Shown: positions 1-11,003 of the stretch, one piece after another | Position numbering within the stretch: the stretch's first letter is position 1 | Layout: the number at the start of each line of letters is the position of its first letter | Assembly (NCBI GenBank): GCA_013396635.1 | Contig: WBMW01000466.1 | Location: forward strand, 447,265-511,264 | Reading direction: 5' to 3' | Length of the DNA stretch: 64,000 nucleotides | DNA from: Penelope pileata | Lineage: Eukaryota; Chordata; Aves; Galliformes; Cracidae | Notes under the pieces: generated by a model | Seen by the model: only the letters and a program-made list of their open reading frames with translations | What the model was told of the DNA's origin: nothing | The model's database searches: none | Made by a program: the position numbers and the translations under genes

Positions 1-198
1 AGAGAGAAGCCTTCCTAAAACATTTAAAGTGATTTCAAATGCAGGCAGAAGGGGATTAATTTAAGGCATAGGTTCCTGCAAAACAATCGTTTTTGTTAGT
101 TTCTTTTTTAAATACCACGGTTGGTGTTTTTTCAAAGAAGAGGAAAAGGTGATTAAAAAGTGAAAAGGCATGTGTTTCAAAATGCCTTTGTTCCTTAG
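1..198 (+). other. CHN1: CHN1 intron, 3' end only
   Basis: This is the tail of the intron before the first visible exon. It ends in a pyrimidine-rich stretch and acceptor (ttgttccttag, 188-198). Nothing else is recognisable in it. Confidence 0.85.
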
Positions 199-312
199 AT
201 TCCATGGCATGATCTCAAGGGAGGAAGCTGACCAGTTGTTAAGTGTTGCAGAGGGAAGCTATCTCATTCGTGAAAGCCAACGGCAACCTGGAACCTACAC
301 TTTGGCATTAAG
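199..312 (+). CDS. CHN1: CHN1 alpha2 exon, N-terminal half of the SH2 domain
   Basis: This 114-bp exon encodes FHGMISREEADQLL through TLALR, human alpha2 residues 50-87. The first base completes a Glu codon from the previous exon, and the last two bases (AG) combine with the A of the next exon to give Arg, so the following intron is phase 2. The exon carries the start of the SH2 domain, including SYLIRES, the FLVRES-like motif whose Arg would bind phosphotyrosine. The acceptor is ttccttag at 191-198 and the donor is AG|GTTGGT at 313. The donor is weak at +3 and +4, and a second GT (GTAATT) lies 4 bases downstream; only the first keeps the reading frame. Changes from human are few (EEADQLLSV against AAADQLLIV-type residues). 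This exon is used only by alpha2. Confidence 0.95.
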
Positions 313-3300
313 GTTGGTAATTAATATTTCATTTTAAAACTTATAAAATATTCAGAAGGTAGTACTGCATTGTTGACCTTAATGCTTAAACTTCCTTGTG
401 ATTCTTTTAATTTTTTTTTAAATCACGGTAAACATTTAATGAACTCACGCTTTTTTACCCTAATTGCAGATTTGGTAACTTTAGCCTTCTGAAGTGCTTT
501 AGCCATTTCTGAAGTGCTAACATTCCTTTCTGTTTGCACTGCCAAGATAATGGCAGTTGTGTTTTTGCTGCTTTTCTTTCAATTGCTTTTCTCCCCCTAC
601 TTTCCAGATGTGACCCCATTTAGACACTAGGGGAGCAGGCAGTCAAGAAACAGAAGGCATCTTATGAGTTCCCATGAATAGTCTAATCTGTGGGTTATTT
701 GCTAGCTGGTTGTTGCTGAAGGGCAATTAGTTCTCTCTAGTCCCTCTACGGAATGGCCAACAACTCAGTTGTATTTTTGTCTGAACCGCTGTTAACTAAC
801 AGTGTTTGCAGATCTGTTTCCTCACTCCGCAAAGTTTGTAACAAATAGATCGGATAACACTCTCACTGAAACAAAAAATAACTGAAATAGTTGTAAATTT
901 ATATGGTTTAATTACTTTTAAAGTTATTGAGGTTATTTTGCTCTGAGCTGTACACCTAAATAGTCAAATGGGAGACAGTGGTTACTAGCACAGTTTTAAA
1001 TCAAAGTAGGACAGAAAGACGTTGAAAGAGAAGACACAATTACTGAAAGCTTTATTTGGGTTAAATAAGATTGATTCAAATAAGAATATCCTGAAATAAT
1101 AGATTGTCGTGAGTTAGTTTTCTTTCTCAGGAAAAAGAAAAGATATGTTGTACTGAGGTATTGTTTCTGTAATAATCAGATTCCAAATAGAAGTCTTATT
1201 GACATTTATACAGATTTGCATTAGCAGTGTGACTAAATGGATATTGCTTACTAGGGTCTAATACTCCATCTACATCTGCTTTTGCAATATTCCTGGAAAA
1301 CTAAAAAGAAAACAGCTGTCTTAACACTGGTCTTGGAGACAAAGAAGTCCTGCTGTTCTCTCCTGATGGTGCAGAAGGCACAGGGTCTATAGGATGTGAC
1401 TGAAACTGCTGAGTGTCTTGCAGGATGCGCTGGCATAGCTTGTTTTACAAGTGCTCCTCTAGTCTAGCAAGATGAAAGATAGGTCTTTTCAAGGTTTGAT
1501 GGTATCTTTTTCAAACTATAAAACCTTTTTGAAAGCCATGAAATCTATTTTTATACCCAATGGAATAGAGAATGGAGGAGAGCTGTTGGTGATCAATTTG
1601 GGAAACAACTTCAAATGATAGCAAAGGTGTTATTTTTGACTTATTTTGAAGAAGTTCAGCGTTAGACTAAACATTCAGAATCTGAAACTGCAGCACACTG
1701 CAGCCATTTCATTGTGTTTGAGCATGAACTTGGTTACTTGAGCTTGATTACTCACATACTAAGGGTGGTGGTCTAGGGTGCTGCTCTCTGTTCGACAGCA
1801 AGTCATGCTTTGTTGGCCTTTTAAGTATATGAGTGAGGGTCTTCATTTGCTTTCATACATTAGGTGGAAGACCCCCATGAATTGTAGTGGAGAGATTTCT
1901 TTTTCACTTCACTGGAAATTGTAGCAGGAGTCTGCATCCACTGGCTGGAAGCAGAGTTTTGCTGAGTTTCCATTTTTCCTCTCCCTGAAATTAAATACTC
2001 AGAATGTACTTATTAGCCAGTGTTCCCACCAAGAGTGTTGTTGACCCTGTAGGACCTCGAAAAGACTAGGTAATTTCTGCAGTCTGTCCATTCGTCCTCA
2101 GATTGGGATGTTACACTTCTTTAGTTTGGGAATTTTGCTGTGATTGCCCTGATGGTTTTACATAATTTTTCCTGTCATCTATAGCATTTTTTGAGGCCGT
2201 CACTTGTGTGTGCATCATTATACTGCCAGACAGCATAGGTAGCTGCAGTTACAGCTACCTATATATACATATATATACAGCTAAAACCCCAGTAACAACC
2301 TGGGAATGTAATTTTCATGGCCAGAAAGGAAGTTTGTCCGTAGGGTGGAGTGTATGGGCAAAACCTTTCAAAAGTTTGGTGGAAGGCTTTGACTTCAGGG
2401 TCTCCGATTTCATCTTCTCTTTTCTAGCTGCGTGGATCAATGTGATCTTTTCACACAGAGTTTAAATGCCACTCCATCATTCCTGTAGTCATCTTAATTT
2501 TAAGATGACTTCTGTATTATTTTTGTTTTCCTTTTACCGTTTATCATTGTTTTATCCTTGAGAAGATGTGGGAGGAAAGAAAACTCGGTCAGCTGTTAGA
2601 AACAGCTAAAAGAAACAGCCACAGAACAGGTTTCCCTTTATTTCAATAAGTTAACCCAGCAGTGCCAGAGAGGAGCTCTAATCCTGCAGTAACTAACATC
2701 AGGCAAAAACATAAATGGATTGTATTTTCAGACATCCTTTGTAAAAGGCATGGAAAGTATTGAGTAAAATATAGGTCCTTAAGTATCCATTGACTCTTGC
2801 CTATAAGTTCTTTGTTCTCTCTGTGTTTCTGCGTCTTTTCTCTCCCTCACTGCGTGACTTTTTCACCTGTGACAATCTGTCATCATGATTATGGCAAATT
2901 GGATTGCATCATAAAATCCTGGTTTGTCAAGACTAAATGTCCTGTGCAAACATTAGGTAGGATCAGCTTCCCTTGTGACTGAGACAGGCTTGCTTCCTGG
3001 CCTGCAGTTACCGGCTGGTCTACTGGGAAGCAGGCAAGGCCGTAGTGCAGGCAGTAACACAGCACTCCCTGCTCTGGCAGATGTCGTCTTCATAGTTTTG
3101 TGGCAGCCTGCCTGGGAGTCATGAAAAACCCAATGCATCCGCTTGTGAAGAGCTGGTGAAAAAAATCATGACCCAAGGTCTGATGTCTCTATAATGAAGT
3201 ATTTCAAGTTTTCATTTCTGCAATAAAAAAAAGGCATGCTTTTCATGTTTTGTCCTGAGGACCTAACCAGCCAGCTCCTCAGGTCCTCACAGGACAACTT

Positions 3301-4219
3301 GAGTATTACATTTGGTTCCACCAGCTTTTGTAGCTGATGTCTGAAGTCTCAATGGCATATTCATACCAGCTGTTGCTGAAGTTATTACAAGCTTATTTCC
3401 AGCTGTAAAAATTTTCAAGTTTATTCTAATATTTCAGTTTAGCGTTACTAAATTAAGTGAAGGCACCACATCCTCTTGCAGAATTTGAAAAGGGAAATAT
3501 CCTGCTTTATAGATTTACTTTTTTTACATTACTTTTATTAATCTATTCAATCTTAATTTACTTCAACATCTGGTATCTGCTGTATTGTTAAAGTTTCTAA
3601 TGTAGTTAAATTGAAAGTTAGGAAAAACATAAAATCTTGACTACAAAGCAAGCTGGGCCAAGAGATAGGGATAGAACTCCTTATTATCACTTATACCCAA
3701 GTATACTTATACTCCTTATACCCAAATATAATTTTGAATGCATCATTCTCTATGCTGCGAATCTGATAGAGATAATGAATCCTAGCTTATCTTTGTACTG
3801 GGATTACTACAGAAGATCACCTCACAGAGGGCTATACGTTAGGAGAAAAACACCCACTTTCTCTCTTGTTTTGTCTCTGCCCTCGTTGCTCATTCTCTTC
3901 TAGACTGTATTTCAAGTGAGCACCTTCCAGAGGTATTCAGATTATCTGCTCTGCACTGAAGATTTCCACTTGTTAAACAGCTTAATCTTTCTAGAAGATA
4001 CCAAATAAACTGTTAACACCATAAATCATAACTCCTTTGTAGGCAGACAGAATTCATAGATAAAAAAGCATGTTTTTGTGAAATCTGGAACAGATTGGAC
4101 AACCACGTGAAGCTACAGCCTTCAGCTACAGCTAAAGTGCACAGAATTCAAATGCAGTCAGTGCATGAAGGTTCTTTTAGATATCCTTCCACTCCTAACA
4201 TGGCTCTTCCGCATCTCAC

Positions 4220-4239
4220 TTTTTTTTTTTTTTTTTTTT
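4220..4239. repeat. Poly-T tract (20 bp)
   Basis: Uninterrupted run of T in the intron. There is no adjoining SINE or LINE body that I can recognise, so it is listed as simple low-complexity sequence. Confidence 0.9.
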
Positions 4240-5616
4240 AGCTTATTCTAAAGGATACCTTAAGTCATCATAAAAGGGGCAGATCTGAGAAGAGATCTGG
4301 TTAATTGTTTGCAAAGAATTTATCCCCTTCGATTGTATACCTTTATTATTTCATCAGCAAGTTCTCTCACTATGAACACACTGGGTGGGGTCAAAGGACC
4401 AGTACATAGTCCAGTCCAGCGTCTACTCTCCAACAGCTATTAGTAGCAGATGCTGAAAGAAAAGCACGTGAACAAGATGAACATGTAGTAGTAGTTCTCT
4501 GGTGTGCAGTCTCTGAAGATCTGCTGTTTAGGAACTTCTGAGCAGAATTGTTGTATTTGCTATTCTTTCAAGCTCTTGATGGAGAGATTTTTTTTAATCC
4601 TTATTTAGTGGCTTTCTGAGTGTTTTTGAACTCTCATAGACTTTGCTGTCTGCAACTGTAGCGTGAGTTCCATGCCTCAACTACGTCTTCATCTCTCCCA
4701 TCTTTTTGTACACCTTGCTCTTCCTCTGTGGTGTTCTTTTGGAGGTGAGGGGACCAGCACCGCGTATCGTGTTCAGGATGAAGTGGGCCATGAAGTTTTC
4801 TTTCTGTGTTCTCTAAATGTTTCCAAATGTTTTTTTTTTGTTTTTTGTTTTTTTTTGACCACTGTGGAGCACTAGGCTTTGATGCTTTTATAGAACTAGC
4901 TTTAGTAAATCTAAAGGCCTTGTTCCTGAGCTGCAGTAGCTACAGACAGCCTAGCACAGATTAAATGATCACATATAGGACAGGACAAATAATAGCTTTT
5001 ACAGGCTTAGCCACGGCAATAAAATATTCTTGGTGCAATGCTGTGGAATGGTTAACTGAGTTAAAAATCAAGGTTTTGAATATTTCTTCTTTAGCTAAGT
5101 AGAACAAATGATTCTCACCCCTCCCCCCCCAAGAACTTCTACAACTAGTTATGTTGTCTGCAAGTTACTATAAAATCTGCTTGTCACTTACATAAGAAGC
5201 TGCATTGTGATCATCTTCTGATGAGCTATTTTTGTCTACTTTCATCCATTGTCGTGCAATTAGTTTGCTTCATGACTTCATTAAGGTACAATACGTTTTA
5301 AATCTAAATTTGAAACAAAAGAGGTTTTATTTTCAGAAAACAATTTTTTTCAGAATTTTTAACAGGAGTATGTTGGTAAGGAAAAAGAAAACGATAATTT
5401 AAATGTTGTTTTGAGTGTGCGAGTTTGGTTAAATGTTCAAAGCCGTCCTTCAAATAAAATAGATGTTCAGTGCCCAAGAAGGCCTGTGAAATTGTATCAG
5501 TTCAGACGTCGGGTGAAATAGACTGAAACATAAACACAGATGAGAGCATTGAATCAGCTCCCTACTATCGTTAGCGCTTGTACTTAATCACAAATGCATT
5601 TTTTCATAGTTTGTTT

Positions 5617-5723
5617 AAAAAAAAAAAAAAAAAGCACAGCAAAAACCCCCGATGTTTACTAATTAATTAATCTGAGAATGCCACTGAAATTTTTTGCATC
5701 CCTGAGGTTTAAAAAAAAAAAAA
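5617..5723. repeat. Two poly-A tracts (17 and 13 bp)
   Basis: Runs of A at 5617-5633 and 5711-5723 are separated by unique sequence. No transposon body was recognised next to either. Confidence 0.85.
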
Positions 5724-8280
5724 TTACCAACATAAGATTATTATTGTAGGTATATTTGCATGTCCATATATATCAGGGTGTCTCTATGACTATAAAACAT
5801 AACATACATTTTGATGTTAATTAGATGTTCCAAATGGATGAAAAGAACTGAAAATTCCTAATTAGCTCCTGGAGGTATTGGATCTGCTTTTAAAATTGGC
5901 AAAACAGTAGCACAGTGCTTAATGCTGGGACCTATAGCAAATGACGGTAACGATAAGACATGGTTTGCAATGTAGCCTTTTGTGGTTGAGAGCTTGTTTA
6001 ATAATTAGGGCGAGGATAAAGAGGAAATGGGTAGAGATTGTACCAGCGGTAGGCGTTGAAGTGTGATGGTACTGCATGTTCTTTTGAGCAGATATCTGCT
6101 GGAGCACGTTTAGTTGGTTACCATGGTTTCCCTTCCTGCAAATTCTATTGTGATGCTGAGAATGAATTGAAATAAGGTTCTGCAGCAGGATTTAAAAAAA
6201 AAAAAAGGTAATAATGTTAGCCGTGATTATGAGTCATGTTTTCTTTATGTTTGGGGGCTAGGGCATGAGGAGAGAATTCTTGAGGCAAAATAAATGTCAA
6301 AAATTAGTAATCCTTAGCTTAGTCAACCAACTACATGCATTGTGCAAGAAATTGATACATATGTCCTCTCTCCCCAGACTATGAAATTGCATTAATAAAC
6401 TAGCCACTAATATTTTAAAAGGAGACATAACTGGCAGGCTATCAGATTATAACCTGCAAATGAGCCTTTTTAATTTCAGAGGACAATTGCTTTGATAGCT
6501 GAATGGTGCTCATTTTCTGTGGGCTCTTTTGGGACATAAATGTAGTGCTCTTCCAGAAGATGCGTTGATAGCCCTGGCATCCCTTACACATCTAAAATTC
6601 AACATTTGCAAAAGGCTCCTTGAATGCAGAGGTCAGAACTGTTTGTCTGCATTCTGCTAGAAAGCCAAGTTGTACAGACTGAGGCACAGGAAAGGAATTG
6701 GGGAAAGAGAGTTGTTTGAAACAATTTTCTGTGTAATAATAGCTGAATTATGTTTTTCAATGATGAATGCAGCAAAATTTGGTCATACTTGATCCTGAAT
6801 CCAGAGCTGATCTATAAGCAGTCTGAGAGAGGGAACCCAGCAGAAATGTTCCATCCCTTCCCTTTACCTTAGCAACAGTATTCTGTCCGTGTGTTAGATG
6901 GTAGGGGAAAAAAAGAAATCGTACAGACGTTTTTCAAAACTAAACTTTGCATGTCTTTCTATCTCTGTATATTTTTATGCAATTTGCAGCTCTACACCAG
7001 ATGTTGATTGGCAGTAGTAAGGGCTGACTTCAGCTTCTAGAAACCTTTCTAGAATATTTACACAATATTCCTTGATCCCTAGCTGAGAAACCTGGGAAAC
7101 CATGTGTACCTGTGTGTCTATGTACACACACATGTAGACACACAGCCTTAAAACTTAGCTGGGTTAAATAGAATTGCTCCAAAACATGACTAAACATATC
7201 TGTGGGGTATGTATGTTTCAGCCTGACCCATTTTGATCGATTTTCTTTATTCTGCATGAAATGGCAAAAGAATGCTCCTTCCTTGCTGATGAGTGGAAAC
7301 TCAGGGAAGAATACTTTTTTCTCCCCCAGGCTTAACCCAACACACTTCCATAGGCACAGAATTCAGGTGAGTGTTTCAAAAATAGGCCGCTAAGGTATCT
7401 GAGGCTTCTTTAAAGATGAAAGAAACAGTTCATGCTTAAAGCTATTTTGATAAGCTAACATAACAGGTATGCCAGCTGATATGCTGGGCTTTTCTTTTTT
7501 CCTCGTGAACAGCCAAATATTTCTTTTATGAAGGCTTAAATTCTACTGAAACTAAAGCTGTCATTCTGTTGGCTGGATACACTGTAAGAGCTACGGCTAG
7601 CCCCAGGGAAAGCAGCATGCTGATAAATTTTGGAGTTTGCTTTTATGATCTGAAATAAAACAATTGGACCGCTATTTAAATGATCTTCCCTGTAAAAGAA
7701 GTTTATTTTTCTATATAAAATTTTGTACTGAATAATATACTCTATTACTCTGTCAATAAAGTGGAATGTTCAGCTCCCAGTAAATAACATAGCTGTCCTG
7801 CACGTTGTCTGTCTTATGTAAGTGCAGCTGGGCACTACTAAAATGTCTTCACTTAAGCATTTAGAATAATAATAAATAGCTACTAACCTTAATGAGTAAT
7901 TAACTGGCTACCTAGGCCCTCCCACAGACTAGGATGCTTTTTTCCTTATGGTTCACGTCTTCTTGCTGTGTTCCTGTTCTCCATCCCTCCTCTTCCCATC
8001 TGTTGTTGTTGTCAGCTCTGTTTTCTTTTGGCTGGAGTGTCTAATTTATCTTTGGCAATTTGGTTTGCTGCAGACTTTCTCCTGCTCATGCAAGTTCTTG
8101 GAGGAGTATTCTCCACTTTGGTAGCAGTGTGAACTTTTTGGTTATTTGCCCAAGAGCTGTCTGCAATCAGTGCACGTACCTCATGTTCATTTTATGCCAT
8201 GTCCTTCACCTCTGACTACAGCTTCTGCTTAGCTGCAAAGATCTTGCATTCTGGTGCACAGCGAGGACATTGAGCTTGTG

Positions 8281-8395
8281 GTGAGGCACTGTCATGGAGC
8301 TCAGAAGATCTGGGTTCACTTCTTGGCTTCACCTGTGACTTAGCTCAAGGCTTTTACATTCTCCGTGCCTCACTTCTCCGTTAGAGATAGCATCT
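8281..8395 (+). repeat. MIR-like (CORE-SINE) relic
   Basis: The stretch follows the layout of an ancient MIR element in order. TGGGTTC (8311-8317) matches the box-B/core region, then comes a CTGTGACTTAG segment (8333-8343) resembling the 'ctgtgtgacct' part, then ctccgtgcctcacttctccg (8361-8380), resembling the 'ctctgtgcctcagtttcctc' part, followed by gttaga. I aligned this from memory of the MIR consensus and the divergence is high. MIR copies predate the split of birds and mammals, so a relic in a bird intron is plausible. It has no coding role. Confidence 0.5.
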
Positions 8396-9411
8396 TCTTT
8401 CCTACGTTGTCTCACATGCCTGTTCAGTACCTCAGCCTAGGATCTCTTAAAAATGGCCTAGAGAAAGAATTGGAAAGTTGTGCCCAGCTCTCAGGCCACC
8501 CTTGGTTACAGCTCCTGAGAAAGAATCTGTACTGCATTGCGCTACTCTTACAGTCTGCCTGGCCTGAACCTTCCGGGCAATATCAGAGTTGAAGTGATAA
8601 AAATTCAAATTATAACACAATCAGTTGAAAATTAAATTGCGTGTATGTAACGTTCCTCCATCCTTCTTCCTCCTTTTCCCTTCCCTTTCAGAGGGATCTA
8701 TGTCTTCCTGTCATTGACAAGAGTGCCTTCTTGCTCTAACGCCCTTAGAAAATGACAGCTGGAAACACATCTTCAAGTCAGTCTGTTAGTTGGCCACTTC
8801 TTTTGTATGCTTTTGAAACACATACTTATACACCTTTGTGTTTGGAGAAACAGCTTGTTTCCTGTGCCTCATCAGGAAGCATAAAAAAAAAGTCCTTCAG
8901 CTGTAGATACTATGGATGCTTTATAAATGTTTTTAAAATAATACAATAGCCTCATTGCTGTTTAATCTCATAATTGTTTTCATCAAAACATTTATGAATT
9001 ATTCAGACAGGAAAAGAACTGACAGAAATAGACGTTATCTGGCCCACTTTTCCTTCTCCCTCTTACTACTTTGATGTAACTTTGAGTTTAGTATAGTTTG
9101 TCCTGATTTCATAGGTGCTAGGAAGAGCATCAGGCTATTTTTTTTTTTTCTTTTGTAACTTGAATTTCAGGAATAAATTGAGGCCTGGCTACAGTCACAC
9201 CAAGGAAGAAATTGTATCCTAGAAAAACAGAATATAATAATCAAGTTATTGGTCTGAGCTGTTAGTGACCCAGAAAATTCTCTTATTTTAGGCAATACCT
9301 ATACATCCAAAGTAGAGTGCTTATGTATTTATATGTACTGTATATGTTTTTAAAAAGATAGGGAACCAGCTGAATGAAATCTTTAAAGTTATTCTGTTTG
9401 ACAGTCCTATT

Positions 9412-9432
9412 AAAATAAAAAAAAAAAAAAAA
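9412..9432. repeat. A-rich tract
   Basis: Nearly pure A with one interrupting T near its left end. It is low-complexity intronic sequence. Confidence 0.8.
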
Positions 9433-10044
9433 CCCATGGCATGATACATAATTTTAATGGGCGTATTGTTTTACAAAGTTTTTATCATCTGTTCTTTCAC
9501 ACTGTAAATTTACAAAACATTTTAAAGGCATATCAGGCATCACCCTAGGGGAATTAAATACTGATAGATGGCAAAATACAGCAATATAGTAATTAAACTT
9601 GTCTTCTATCATGTATTTATGTAGTCCTGGGCAAGAGACATTATGGGCAGTTGCCCATGCCAAGCAGTAAAGTTTTTCATTGACAGCACAACATTTTTGA
9701 AGATAAGAAGACATTGAATATATTCCCCTGTATAGTTTCTGGATTTTAGTCTAATGCATTAAAATTAAACTTTATTTGAAAAGATTTCCTAGTATAAAGA
9801 ACGGTTGTTTGGGTTTTTTTAACAGGTACTATGCAGGACCATCTATGCTCATCTGAGCAACTGTCAAGCTCTTTGTCCTAAATTCTTTGCAGTATATTCT
9901 GTGTACTGTGTGCAGATGCCATGTCACAAATCATAATGTGCAGTCAGTGCCCATAAGCTGATTCCCTCAGTGTGCTGTTGTGCCCTGACAAGTCAGAAAA
10001 CAGCTCTCTGGCTCTGCCTGAAGTCTCTTTGCCACCCTGATGTA

Positions 10045-10068
10045 CACGTGCACTGCCTAGTGCACGTG
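10045..10068. promoter_or_regulatory. Palindromic pair of CACGTG E-boxes
   Basis: The arms CACGTGCACT (10045-10054) and AGTGCACGTG (10059-10068) are perfect reverse complements around a 4-base loop, GCCT. Each arm carries a canonical CACGTG E-box, the site type bound by bHLH factors such as USF, MYC/MAX or CLOCK/BMAL. The structure is read directly; regulatory function is inference only. A 10-bp stem with so short a loop is expected by chance about 0.3 times in a window this size. Confidence 0.4.
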
Positions 10069-10940
10069 CAGGGTCCTGCGCTCTGATATTGGTGACCCAT
10101 CGCCACTGGTCAATTCAGGTAACCATCCTGTTTCTTCGTGTGAATATGGAGGGCAGGAGGCGCTGAAATCTGTACGTGAGAAAAGGCTGTTTTAGAATTA
10201 CACACCTTTCATTTTCTGTGCAGTCTAGTCTTTGCTAGTCTTCTCCACAAAGGATTTTTGTATTATGAGCCATATTGCTGTACCTGTAAGAAGAGCTTCC
10301 TGGAAGGTTTTGAGCGTAAGAGTAATAACCATACTTGTTCCTGCTGTTGAGTCACCTATGGCTTTTTCAGTTGTGTTTCAGTGAATATCATATTATAGTT
10401 TGCTAGATTGGTGGATCTTTTCTGTTACCACACATACAAACATCACTTTACAGGTTGCATTCTTATATGTGGCAATAAGAAAACTTCACTTTTTTTTTTT
10501 TTGCCTTTTAGAAAATATTTGTAAATCTTTAATTTTGTGTATTTGTGCTCATTCATTGCCAAGGAATGCACCTTTGAGGAAACAGCAGTTTAGAGAGCAG
10601 ATGAGTATCTTGGTGAATCTTACCATTGTTAAAAATAAAAATAAAAAAATAAAAATAACGTGGAAAAAAATGGTGAGTGATTACCAGAAAATTAGAGGTA
10701 GAATACATTGAGAAAACAGCTTTTAAGTAAGTAGCAAATAATGTAATAGCTTTAAGTAAGTTGAGTAAACCTACTTTGGAGGTTGAGATTAACAGTGGTT
10801 TTAGACAAATCAGATTTGACAAAATGTTTCTGGAACAGAAATCATGCTGTAGATATTTTTAATCTAAAGAAAACTTTAAAATAATCCTGTTTTAAATATA
10901 AACTTGAGACCTTGAATAATATCCTGTAGAGCGTACATTT

Positions 10941-11003
10941 AAAAAAAAAAAAAAAAAAAAAAACAAAAAACAGAAAAAAAAAAAAACAGAAGAAAAAGAA
11001 AAC
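10941..11003. repeat. A-rich low-complexity tract (63 bp)
   Basis: A run of 23 As is followed by A-rich sequence with scattered C and G. It could be the remains of a retroposon tail, but no body is recognisable on its left side, so it is called simple repeat. Confidence 0.85.

Noticed and set aside
52..180. Search for an additional CHN1 exon upstream of 199
   Set aside because: No match to the expected upstream residues (NRPKYYGRE) was found, so that exon lies before the window.
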